Below, piece by piece: positions 23,080 through 32,625 of a stretch of DNA of 64,000 nucleotides. The DNA lies in the NCBI GenBank assembly GCA_963970005.1, contig CAXAMN010000002.1:2880594-2944593 (forward strand), written 5' to 3'. Under the pieces are notes generated by a model. It ran no database searches. It was not told the DNA's origin and saw only the letters and a program-made list of their open reading frames with translations. The translations under genes and the position numbers were made by a program. The DNA comes from Durusdinium trenchii. Taxonomy: Eukaryota; Sar; Dinophyceae; Suessiales; Symbiodiniaceae. Every line of letters begins with the position of its first letter. Positions within the stretch are counted from its first letter, which is position 1.

Positions 23080-24030
23080 AGCCAGATCAGTGCCAAGGCC
23101 TGTAATCTGGTAGTTGAGGATGTAGAAGGGTCCATTGGGTTCTTGCAATTCGGACCAGCCATGATTGAGAGCCCGTCCGATGGGAGGGAAGGCCCGCATT
23201 TGTTGGACCGGAATGGAAACATGCTCGCAGTGATACTTGAGGTTGAGAGCACAGTGCGGTCGCCAAGGGACTTCCCAAGAAATCTCGAGATCCAAGGAGC
23301 CGTGCAATTTGTTGGAGACCAGGAGGTAGTCAATCTGGCTGCCATGGAGTGTCGTGGGTCCTTCTCCACTGAGAATGTGAGCCTTAAACTTGCTTTGAAC
23401 GACCATAGCAGCCAACTCATTGGGCGGATTTTGCCAGTCACCACCGATGATGAAAGGAGCCTTGAGCGTTTCCAAGAATCCAAACAAGTTGCCCAGGATC
23501 TTTGCGTTCAAAAGGTGACTGCAAAGTTTCACCTGTTCTCAAGTACAGCTGTATGATGGCGATGTGTAGATCTTCTCGCTGGTAACCCACTGCCATCCAT
23601 CCATTTCCTTCCTTGCAGAAGTGTTGCAAGCTGTGAACATGGTGATGGGGAGGATGGAAACAAAGGAACCCCCCGGTGTTACCTCCTCGTCCAGTGTCTG
23701 TGGCCGGCACTCCCAAGGCACGCCATCCCCTGGTGACGAAATACTGCATGGCTTCCTGCAATTTGCTTTCCGAGAGATGTGTTTCTTGCAGAAAAACCAA
23801 GTGATCAGCCTTGGACCATACCCAATCTTGAACCTTTTTGCCGAAGGTCGTGACATTGGCGAAGCAAATCAGCACATCTTCATAATGCGTTTTGATCTTC
23901 TTGATGGGCGGTTCAGGGGTCAAGGCGCCATCAGAATCATCTTCAATTGGATCATGAACGAGCCATACCTGGAGCACTTCAGTCTCTTGTTGTTCATTGA
24001 GTCCACCAATTGGTTGTGGAAATTGGTTGT
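23080..24030 (-). pseudogene. LINE APE-type endonuclease domain, frameshifted
   Basis: The N-terminal half lies in one frame (24030 to about 23520): FANVTTFG (Asn of motif I), FLQETHLSE (catalytic Glu, codon near 23785) and GGNTGGFLCF (GG-rich strand). The C-terminal half lies in the next frame (about 23520 to 23090): IIGGDWQNPPNEL (equivalent of GDFN), SQIDYLLVS (SxIDY) and WRPHCALNL (motif with the final catalytic His). All main catalytic positions of the exonuclease-endonuclease-phosphatase fold are visible; in the intact element this domain would nick target DNA to prime reverse transcription. The frameshift at 23440-23530 breaks this copy. Confidence 0.88.
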
Positions 24031-24039
24031 CATCAACAC

Positions 24040-24920
24040 TCCAGAAAGCATTGTCCAGCGCATGAATGGCGGTGAAGTGACCGTTGTGGTGAGTCTCGCC
24101 ATGGTGTAAGATCATGGCCACTGTTCTGTAGCCAGCCCTGGAGGGAGAAGGGGATGGTGATGACCGTAGGTACCTCCACAGGCCTGTGATGCTTGGTCCA
24201 CATGTGCTCTTGACAATGAAAACGCTGTATGTGGAAGATCAAGCAATTGGGGGCTCCATACAAGTATTGCCCTTCTTCTTCATTGGCCCACTGAGTGACA
24301 AGTTCATCGAGAGTGACTTTTGCTTCTCCAGGAGGGCAGATGAGGTTGATTGGCACCTGTTCTCTTTCTTCCAAGACCCCATTGGTTTTGAGGTGGAAGA
24401 ATTTGCCCCCAATGTTCTGAGGAGCAGCCGTGGTGTAGAGGCGCCCAACAAAGTCTCCCACATCTGCTTGTTGTTGTTCGTCAAAGTGAGCCCAAACGTC
24501 CATGAGCTCGTGAATTTGGGTCAGAAGACATGGCCTAGACGAAGAAAGGAAGGCTCTGAAGGCCTGATGTAGCCTGCCCCAAGTTTGCGTGGGTTCCATG
24601 GTGAAGCAACTCATCCAGCTCCAGCATCTGAAGACGGAATTGCCAAAGCAAAGATTGCCATGGTTGGCCGCAATACTGGTCAAGTTTTGCGCAATCAGGC
24701 CTGAGTTGGCCTGGATGAGTGGTGGATCTCCTTGAAGTCCTTGATGTTTGTGTACCAGTCTTTCCATTCTTTGAAGGTCTGCCAAAAGTTGCTGCCCATG
24801 GTCTTGGGTCGGAGCTCTTAGGTACTCTTGGCAGGAGGTTTGAAGATCTTGATGTCCTGTTTGGGGGAGCTGTTCATGCGCAGCTTCTCGGAACTGTTGC
24901 TCTGGGTTCATACCGTGGAG
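24040..24920 (-). pseudogene. C19 (ubiquitin-specific protease-like) domain encoded within the LINE, frameshifted
   Basis: In the frame that closes at 24033, a Cys box NHGNLCFGNSVFRC (Cys codon at 24650-24648) matches the N-x-G-N-x-C-[FYW]-x-N-[ST] box of USP peptidases. The companion block EQQQADVGDFVGRL matches QQDAxEFLxxLL, and PNCLIFHIQRF (around 24224) matches the LxxxLxRF strand. A frameshift at about 24125-24165 moves to the next frame, where GETHHNGHFTAIHA (His codon near 24078) matches GHYxAxxR and AFWSVDDNQF matches WxxFDDxxV with the third catalytic residue. Four motifs in the right order and spacing make a USP fold likely. The zinc CxxC pair of many USPs is not seen. Role unknown: polyprotein cleavage, or removing ubiquitin from element or host proteins, are inferences. 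Low-complexity sequence precedes it. Confidence 0.75.
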
Positions 24921-25260
24921 GATGTGAGCCAGAGCTTGGAAACTTGAGGTCCCGTATACCGCACCACCCTTGGGGGCAGGCTCAGAGGTAGAAGAACTCG
25001 GTGCCTCAAGTTCCAGCAATGGCCCTCCTCCTCCCTTGACTTTGGCCGCAAAGTGAGACCGCCAAGGTCCATATGCATCTGCAGGAGCTCTTGCAGTGAA
25101 GCTTGAGCCCAAACTAGGTTGGTCGATGAGGTCAACAAAGTTGTCATTTCCCCTGCAACTTGATTGACCAGTTCCCCTTTCCATGAAAGAACATGGCTTT
25201 AACCCCAAGGTGTCAACTGAAGCGAAATGCAAATCGTGCTTCAAAGCCTCAGTGGCTTTG

Positions 25261-26140
25261 TTACCCACATGACTGTTCTTTGTCACCTTCTGCAAGCTTG
25301 CGGCGCTTGGCATCATCCTCATTGAGGCTGGTGGGCCTTTTGAGCATCGATTTGAGCTGGTCCTGCTGCTCTTGTGTGAGACTGACTCCAAGAGTGCTGA
25401 TGAAACCAGCTACTGCTTCTGGTACTGGATCCTTCATTTCAGCATCTTCAACTAAGTGCACAGGGTCAGGCTGTTTGCTGACCAGGGTCATGTAGGCCGT
25501 GCTGGTGTTGTTGAGCTCGGTTTGTTCTTGTTCGATCTTGGACTGGATGAGCTTCATCTCATTCAACAAGTCCTGGAAGGCCTTCTTGGTGGCATCAATC
25601 TTGGCCTGCAGGTTCTGTTTCCTGTGGGAGAGATCTCTCAGACTGGAGACCTGCTGCTTGAGCTTGTTGGCAACGTCCTTTTCCGTTGGTGGCTGAGGCT
25701 TGGTGATCTTCTCAACCAGCTCCTTGACTGGCGCTGGAAGTTGCGCCAGATTGTCCCTGAGCACATCCTGCAGGTCTGGCTCTGGAGTTGGAGGGGGGCG
25801 GTGAGATGCCGACTTCGGTCAACTTCTGTTGAAGACCCGGATCAAGCTTGTCCCATGAGGATGCAAGAAGCTCTCCAGTAAGTTTCTGGACTTTGCTGGG
25901 TCTGTTGTTGTTTTTCCACAGGCCTGGAGGCGGCGTGACACTTCGGGAATTCTTCCATCTTGCAAGCCTTGGTGGCGGAGGTCTCGGTGCAAAGCCTTGA
26001 GGAGGTTGCGGCCATGAGGTGCCACACTGCCGACAGACTGTGCCTTCCCTTACTCTGTCCTGCCAGATCCAGTTGTGACAAGAGGTGCTCTGGCATACTT
26101 GGTACCCTCTGCACCAGCGGGAAGGGCCCGGAGAAGTCAT
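25261..26140 (-). pseudogene. LINE ORF1-like protein: zinc ribbon, proline-rich linker and coiled coil, frameshifted
   Basis: The first ATG in frame is at 26140-26138, a short distance from the element's 5' end; no long 5' UTR exists. Near the N terminus, CRGYQVCQSTSCHNW and, 12 residues later, TVCRQCGTSW form a CxxxxC...CxxC zinc ribbon. A proline-rich region follows (PPQGFAPRPPPPRLARW). After a frameshift at about 25770, the second frame (25764-25261) gives a heptad-like coiled coil, with KLKQQVSSLRDLSHRKQNLQ and LLNEMKLIQSKIEQEQTELN, and ends EGDKEQSCG-stop at 25261. Coiled-coil multimerisation plus a nucleic-acid-binding zinc motif is typical for LINE ORF1 proteins. Open sequence downstream in another frame leads into the C19 domain. 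Confidence 0.75.
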
Positions 26141-26252
26141 GGGTGTGGATGCCGGTGCCGTCCGCGATCTGGCCAAAGGGGAGCTTGGTGGTGTAGAGTT
26201 CCCTCGAGCTCGGCCCGATGTGCGTCACACACCGAGCTTGATGCTGAAATGG

Positions 26253-26268
26253 CTTGAGCCTTGAGCCA
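26253..26268 (-). other. Tandem spliced-leader-like relic at the LINE 5' end
   Basis: Reading the minus strand, the element starts TGGCTCAAG directly followed by GCTCAAG and then CCATTTCAG. The dinoflagellate spliced leader ends TTTTGGCTCAAG. A truncated leader followed by a second partial leader is the arrangement known for retroposed trans-spliced mRNAs in dinoflagellates. The match is short (9 + 7 bases), but it sits exactly at the element boundary next to (TA)n. Confidence 0.55.
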
Positions 26269-26310
26269 TATATATATATATATTATATATATATACATAT
26301 GTATATATTT
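26268..26310. repeat. (TA)n tract at the 5' end of the LINE
   Basis: A TA dinucleotide run with small interruptions, immediately upstream (on the minus strand) of the retrotransposon. Confidence 0.9.
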
Positions 26311-27803
26311 ACACATGTAAATGTAAATGCATACCCTTCATCTCCCCAACCTGCCACAACCAGCATCCACAGATGAGAGCAGTCTTGCCTCACATCAAGG
26401 ATCGGTGGCTTGCATTCTGAATCCGCACGAATGAAGCGGAGGAAATCCCTGACAGAAGCTGTACTGACCTGGTTTGTGTGGTCAATCTTTACCGTGCATC
26501 AGCGAAACACGGGCACTTTTCTTGCTCGAAATTCACTGCAACTCTCCCTCTCTGTCTTGGCCAACCAATTGCGAACCGTGAAAGCCTGTCCTTTCAATCA
26601 AGATCGGTCGTTGTTGAATATCCATGACATGAGGATTTGGATGGATTTGGGCTGCCTGACCTTATTGTCACTCCTACTTCAATTCGTGTGACTGGGGGGG
26701 AATAGTGTTGAGGGAAATGTCAAGGAACCTTGTCTTCGCAGTTGTCAGCTCCATCTCAACCTTCAGATTGCTCAGATTGATTGTGCACGAAAATTCGTGC
26801 CGACGATGCCGACAGCTGCAGGTCTCCACGAACCAAGCAGCTGACCTATTCTGTCGCTTGCTCAAGTGATCTCACTTCTTTTGCAAGCGAAGTGGTTGAA
26901 AATTTTGGCAACGCTTTGCCACTTCGGCAGTGCACTCTGAAAACCGCCGAGTGGTCGGTTCGGCCATCAGGTCGCTCCAAGGCGCCCTGCCCGCTCTCTG
27001 CTGGGCCAAGTAACCGAACCGAGCCCTGAATTGAGATCATTTGTGGCACAATGTCACAAAGGTGTCAAAGGTGTCAAATCAAACGGCATAAGAGATAACA
27101 AATACACAGTTTGGTCAATTTTTTCTGTCTTGCAAACACAAGACAGCATGACCTGGCAATTGTTGTCCCGGCTGTTTGAACCAGGCTGAGTATTCTTCAA
27201 AACCGGACGTGGGTGCGGCCCAACATGCTGCAAGTCGGCAGAACCTAGGAAACAGTAGCATGGTCCAAATTGACTGGCCGTTGCACATCATAGCAAATCG
27301 TCCGATCACCTTGAAGTGAGACCAAGAAGGCAAGAAGCTTGAGGGCTCGCATCTTTTGGAGAGGAGCTTGATGCTACATCGGCACCTACTCGGCATGACT
27401 GACAGTGTCAGGTGCCTTGCTTTAGCACCCTTCATCTTTTTCCTGACCAGACATACCATGACCAAACTCCTGGACCGGAATGACTACTTGTAGAGATTTG
27501 CTTCAAGCCATTGACACCTTCCAATGTCACAGTAGTGCGATGGACGCTAATGAGCGTACAACGATGTTCTATCCTTCAAAATGCTTGAGGGTTTTGCAGT
27601 GGACCGAGCTTCTGCTTGAATCAACTTTACGACATGTACCTACATACATATGTATCAATATATATATATACTTAGTCACATAGCAATTACATTCTATAAT
27701 CATATAGTATATAGTTATTTATGTTACGTGTATGTAGAAGTACGTTCATGTCTGATACCTGATCTTTGTTACCTTTGCTGAGGATCTTCCTTGTTTTTGT
27801 CAC
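26311..27803. other. No gene recognised; TA-rich tract at 27650-27720
   Basis: Open frames at 26410-26691 (+) and 27115-27465 (-) lack motifs or splice support. The region probably holds the 3' part or 3' flank of the CCCH zinc-finger gene and the LINE target flank. Confidence 0.35.
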
Positions 27804-29791
27804 CAAAACAACTGCGCTTGCAGTTGGTCTGCAAAAGTAGTTTCAGCTGGTGCAGCTCGACTTTCGACCGAGTCCAACTGTGCGTATCCGTCTCGTGAGC
27901 TAGGATGTAGGTCCGGAGGTGTTGCATTGTCACTTCCGACACTTCCAATGTATCCCATGCCAACTGGAGTTGATGGGAGCTGAACAAACATTTTAGGGTG
28001 TTAAAGAGCTTGTTAGAACTCCTCACCAAAGCTTCAGCAACATGCGCTCGTGCTTCACCTCAAGCAGCTTGGCTCGCCTCCTTGAAGGGCATGATCGAAT
28101 CACTCACGTCCAGAGCTGACAACTGTAGAATGAAACAAAGCCTTCCAAAAGTGTTTGCTTTGACAATGGTTTTGTGACAATTCTTGTTGCAATTCCTATT
28201 CTAACAAATGTTGAGAATAAGAAGGCCCGAAGGCTTTGTTATACGACTTTGAGAACAAAAATAGAAAAAAAAAAAAAAGGGACCGCTCGCAAGATGTTGA
28301 GATAACAAGGCTTCGTGTCGTTAAAGACGCGACACCTCACGTGCTCGACACACGTCACGTCAGTCCTTTTCAGATGCACGGCTCCAGACACACAAATGGC
28401 ATCTGGGACACTCGGCACCTGACCCGGTCGTGCTCGTCCACGGGAAGATGAGGCGGAACTGTTTGTGCCGGTTCCTTCAAGTTCCTTCTGCATCTTTCTG
28501 CCATGAATGGTTTTTCCTGGTTCTCCTTTACATATGTCTTCGGACTCCATGCGTTGTCATGATAACATGTTGCCTTTCCCTTCCCATTCTGAGCTTTGAC
28601 ATCCAACTTTCTGAGCTTTGATGGGCCTTCTCGACAGCCACGTTCTTTGGAGGCGAACTTGCACCCCAAACGTCGGCAAGAATGTGGATGGCCAATGGTG
28701 CCCTTGGATACCACCACGCTCCTTGAGACAAGGACACCAAGCCCTTCAATCTATGGAGACTTCAATTGAAGGCTGATTTTCACAAGCAACCTGAAACTGA
28801 ACTCAACAAGCAGCTCCGTTTTTTCTGTTGCATTCCATATGTGCATGGCCAAAGTGGTGGACCAGCTACTCACAGAAGAACCCTTCCTTGGTGCAGGTGT
28901 AGATCCCAGGGATGGAGGCGGTGCAGATGCAGGCGACAAAAGCCCATCCACCTGTTACTTCCACTGGGCATCTGCTTCACCAAATGAAGAATCGCTAATT
29001 GCTGTGCCCCGAAATCAGATGCCCTGGTGTCAATTCCCACATTCAGGATTGTAACGTATGGAATAATCAGCAATTGTTCCAACACTGCGGTCGGCCTGAG
29101 TAGCTGCAGGCGTTGAATACATTGCAAGCGGCATGGTTGGCAGTGCCTGCATATGATGTGGCTGCATAGGATTGCCTGAAGGGACACGACTTGCCATCAG
29201 GCAGAAGCAGCTGTATTGTTACTACTAGTAAGGCACTTGTTACTAGAAGCGATGCACTTGTTCCTAGTAGCTTCTTGTTACTACTAGTAAGGCACTTGTT
29301 ACTAGAAGCGATGCACTTGTTCCTAGTAGCTTCTTGTTACTACTATTAGGGCACTTGTTACTAGAAGCGATGCACTTGTTCCTAGTAGCTTCTTGTTACT
29401 ACTAGTAAGGCACTTGTTACTAGAAGCGATGCACTTGTTTCTAGTAGCTTCTTGTTACTACTAGTAAGGCACTTGTTACTAGAAGCGATGCACTTGTTCC
29501 TAGTAGCTTCTTGTTACTACTAGTAAGGCACTTGTTACTAGAAGCGATGCACTTGTTCCTAGTAGCTCCTTGTTACTACTAGTAAGGCACTTGTTACTAG
29601 AAGCGATGCACTTGTTACTAGTAGCTTCTTGTTACCATCTTGCTTCTGCCTGATTCACAACGCACTTTCCCTGGGCCTGACCATATGCCAGGATGGATGG
29701 GTGTCGCTTCGGGGGTGTTGAGCGGCATCACCTTCACCGGAGTATGCTCCTGCGGACCACACAAAGGTGCAGGAGATTCAAGCTCTCCGGC
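27804..29791 (-). CDS. CCCH-type zinc-finger protein of the dinoflagellate HPxxC...CHLC kind, multi-exon, partial
   Basis: Minus-strand exons, 5' to 3': 29791-29666 (42 codons, with HTPVKVMPLNTPEATPIHPG; donor GTGCGT); 29146-29072 (25 codons, ALPTMPLAMYSTPAATQ...; donor GC); 28951-28874 (26 codons, with LLSPASAPPPSLGSTPAP; donor GTGAGT); 28702-28627 (GTIGHPHSCRRLGCKF and ERGCREG; donor GC); 28418 to about 28385 (AECPRCHLCVW); 27979-27804 (STPVGMGYIGSVGSD...). The first four exons join in phase 0 without stops; the fourth and fifth join in phase 1 to give GCREGAECPRCHLCVW. The result is a Pro/Ser/Thr-rich protein with one Cys/His finger (CxxxxCxxxxxxxxCxxxxxCxxCHxC), a form I recall as very common in dinoflagellates and likely RNA-binding. 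The join to the last exon is unresolved. Confidence 0.75.
29196..29654. repeat. 14-bp inverted repeat flanking the minisatellite
   Basis: ATCAGGCAGAAGCA at 29196-29209 and its exact reverse complement at 29641-29654 enclose the 59-bp array. Both arms lie inside the intron between the exons ending at 29666 and starting at 29146, close to each splice site. Confidence 0.9.
29217..29634. repeat. 59-bp minisatellite, seven copies, intronic
   Basis: Copies start at 29221, 29280, 29339, 29398, 29457, 29516 and 29575, exactly 59 bases apart. They differ by only a few substitutions. Each unit carries TTACTACTAGTAAGGCACTT, TTACTAGAAGCGATGCACTT and a CTAGTAGCTTCTTG word. The same words appear singly at 18.94 kb and elsewhere in the window. 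Confidence 0.97.
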
Positions 29792-31265
29792 CTAAGACCT
29801 TCAAAGTTTCTGACATCTCATCATACTTGCCCATCTCACCCCACCTTCTGTGCAAGAAAGGGTGGAGGAGACAGGCCACTCATTGCACGGTTGGCACCCA
29901 GGCTTCCAAAAGGTCCAAAGGAGCCCAGCGTGCCCAGGCCTGGGACAACCTCCTGACAGAAAACTCAGGATTCAGTGAGCACAATGAGCACGCAACTCAA
30001 AAACTCAGAACAATCTCTTTCACAGACCATGTGCAGAGCTTGAGAAAAAAGAAACGTCCAGAACCCTTCCCAACAGGATCTATTTCAATTGAACACATTT
30101 GCTGTCTACATTCTGCCAAGCATACGCCTCCTCTTGATGCAGAACGGCAGCTGCCTGCAAGCATCAAAGGCTGGGATTGCGCCACAACTGTCAAGTCTGT
30201 ACGACAGCCTAATCAATACCTAGAAACACCTGCAGGAAACTACCAGAATATCAGCAACACCCAAATGCTCTAAAATGAGCCCCTTCTCTCCTGCAATGTG
30301 GTGGCAGGGCTTTGAAACATGCATCCACAATGACGTGCTGTTGCACTTTGTGGAATGATGGCTAAAAATCAAATCAGAAAGCGAGAGCGGAGCCTGTAGC
30401 AATGCTGCATACTTCTCAGGACTTAGCAATCAATAGAGCTGGCACGACACGACACTTGGAATTTGAAGACTTTGCAGCGTGTGAATTTAGATGCTACTAC
30501 CAGTAGCAGTAGAAGGACTTTTGGCTAGGTAGCTGCACAGGGAGAATAAGAGCTGAATTTCAGGTCGCAAAGGTTAAGGACAGAAACACTTGGCAGGCGG
30601 AACACGTGACAGAAGCAGAAAAAGAGGGGCATACACGGCATACTGAAGATACTTTGCTTTCTTTTGTGTGTTTTGCTCGGAGAGCTAGTGCAATCTAAGG
30701 CCAAACAAGAACTGCGGAACAGTGGCGATCAATAGAGGCAGGCAAAAGTATGATGGTGAGAGTGCATTATTGAACACAGTGGCTGTGTGTAGCGTTGTAG
30801 CACCCCTTAGACTTGCTGTCTCGCAAACCAACTTCATATCTAAGGCAAACTTTCGCAAAAAACACAGTTGCAATCGAGCAAATTACTACGGATTCAAATT
30901 ATGTATAAAAGCATTCAACACATTATGGTGCTTGAGTCTCTGATTTGCTTCAGAGCTTTTCTTCCAAGTCACGGAGACAGCTGTCTTTTCACCTCAGAAG
31001 AAAGGTGAGGTTGCACAAATGGTTTGGCTGCAAAACAGCAGAAACCAAGCAATCCAGCACTCAAGTTGACCTTGTGAGGGCTTTGTTCTCCCTCCCTGTC
31101 GTTGCTCATGGAGTCTAGTCTCCGCAAGTTCAAACAAATTGCAGGTGGAGAGTGACAAGCTGAGCTAGAGGCATGTGCTGGCGAGCCTGCCACGCCGTTG
31201 CTTCCTCTTGAGTCCTTGGTTGGATGTGCTGGACTTTGAATGGACTTTTCACTGGCAATTGGCAA

Positions 31266-31310
31266 TGACCGAGAAAGAGAGAGAGAGAGAGACAGAGCGA
31301 GAGAGATAGA
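31266..31310. repeat. (GA)n-rich microsatellite
   Basis: An imperfect GA/GAGA run with AGAGAC and AGCGAG interruptions. Confidence 0.85.
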
Positions 31311-31852
31311 TTCTATAGAACGGACACTCTACCAAAAAACAACACACCAAATTCAACAGCGGGCTGGTCTTCATCATGTCCTAGCTTCTGTTCTCCACAT
31401 AAGACATCTCCTAGTTGCAACACCCATTCAACAGCAGTCAGACTTTGTCAAAAGGGAGCGAGACAAATGCAAAAGTTACACTTTCTAGGGGCAACGATTG
31501 TGCGCGAACCAGGTGAAATCCCTTGGAAAAGGTTGAAGAAGGGAGCAACTTGGTGTTCTGCGGAATCCTTTCAACGAGCCTATGAGACGAAGCAATCCCT
31601 TCCAGATGCATTCTGACATCACTTGCCTTCAGCACCACAAGCAACTAGACCGCCAAACCACAGACATTGGTCTCATTGTCCAAGAGGCATAACTGTTTCC
31701 TCTGACACCAAGGTTTTCACGACTGCCTAGGTACATGTGAAGCAGCGTCCGTCGTTCAGTGACTGTCTTTTCAGTGAGTCCGTTCAGTGAGGAGGAAGTC
31801 TGGATGAGACATGTTTTCCATGGTTCCGGAGGAAGTCAGCAGAGGAAATAAC

Positions 31853-31970
31853 GCCAAACTGGTCCGATCAAGGAGCCACGCAGTGAACCCAGAACGCTCG
31901 GGGTAGACTGCATCCCAATCTCTGAAGCAGCTGATGAGAGTGAAGGGACTGATTGTCCAAGCCCCGTGTC
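31853..31970 (-). CDS. Exon, probably upstream part of the CCCH gene
   Basis: A strong minus-strand acceptor (TTTTGTTTTGCAG) is followed by DTGLGQSVPSLSSAASEIGM then PSVLGSLRGSLIGPVW and a GTTATT donor at 31852; 39 codons plus one base. The Ser/Pro-rich composition matches the CCCH gene 2 kb downstream on the same strand. Membership is an inference. Confidence 0.5.
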
Positions 31971-32483
31971 CTGCAAAACAAAATCAACGGGGTAGAACAG
32001 AGTGACCAAACCCCTAAAAAAAGTATGGCTACTGACTGGGCAAAACACTGTGACCGTGACCAAAAATAGTGCTTACTGACTGACAAAAGTAGCTATGACC
32101 GGGCATTCCAGCTACATCGCTGCCTCCACTCGCACCGATGTCAAGTCTTGAACAAATAGCACCACCGTCATGCTAACGTGTTGGTGCACCTCGCGGAGAA
32201 CTTCAACACTAGAAAGCTTCTCAAACTCTATGTAGCATGCACAGGCACACCAGCAAAGGAAAGAATCGAAGAAAGAAGAGTGAAGAGAAAGACATTGAAA
32301 CAGAAGAACAGAGAAGAGAAACAGCCTTAATGATGCAAACATTGTTCATGACATATGCGAACATATGCCAACAATGCGTTTGTCCAAATGCAGCGAGCGT
32401 GTATTGCGGTGAGTGCAAGAATCCACCTGCCTTGTCGATCATTCCCGTCAAAAAGGCGAACCTGAGGGACAAATATCTGGTGC

Positions 32484-32625
32484 TTCCTAAAAACAAAATC
32501 TAGGAACCAAATGAATAGTGCGAGTGCTTCTTCAAGGAAACTCCCCCTTGAAGAAGTGTGAGCTATCCGGCGTCCAGTGATATACTAGGAGTGTGTTTAG
32601 TGCCTAATAGCTACTATCTACTAAC
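32484..32625. repeat. MITE-like dispersed repeat with internal hairpin
   Basis: It starts with AAAATCTAGGAACCAAATG and AATAGTGCGAG as in the copies at 9.3 and 13.6 kb. It then carries a hairpin at 32527-32556 (11-bp perfect arms CTTCTTCAAGG / CCTTGAAGAAG), then CTAATAGCTACTATC-like sequence. Confidence 0.65.

Larger units (their letters stand above)
19390..26268 (-). mobile_element. Non-LTR (LINE-type) retrotransposon with a C19 protease-like domain, nearly complete but frameshifted
   Basis: A single minus-strand element of about 6.9 kb with coding order: ORF1-like zinc ribbon and coiled coil, ubiquitin-specific-protease-like domain, APE endonuclease, reverse transcriptase, RNase H-like segment and C-terminal CxxC knuckles. 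It is bounded on both sides by (TA)n. The 5' boundary carries a tandem spliced-leader-like sequence. The 3' UTR is only about 45 bases and there is no poly(A) tail other than an AAAGAAAATATA stretch. The coding frame changes about seven times, so this copy cannot make the full proteins unless the shifts are sequencing errors or programmed. The RT and endonuclease place it among APE-type LINEs; I cannot assign a clade without a tree. Confidence 0.93.

Noticed and set aside
29217-29634. Regularly spaced repeats resembling a CRISPR array
   Set aside because: The units are contiguous 59-bp tandem copies without unique spacers, and the genome is eukaryotic.
29767-30273. 168-codon plus-strand open frame
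   Set aside because: No motif; its start overlaps, on the opposite strand, the start of a well-supported minus-strand exon (29791-29666).
32340-32420. Plus-strand CxxC-rich frame resembling a B-box zinc finger (QQCVCPNAASVYC)
   Set aside because: Only half the B-box pattern is present; a GTGAGT follows, but no partner exon could be found, and the opposite strand is equally open.
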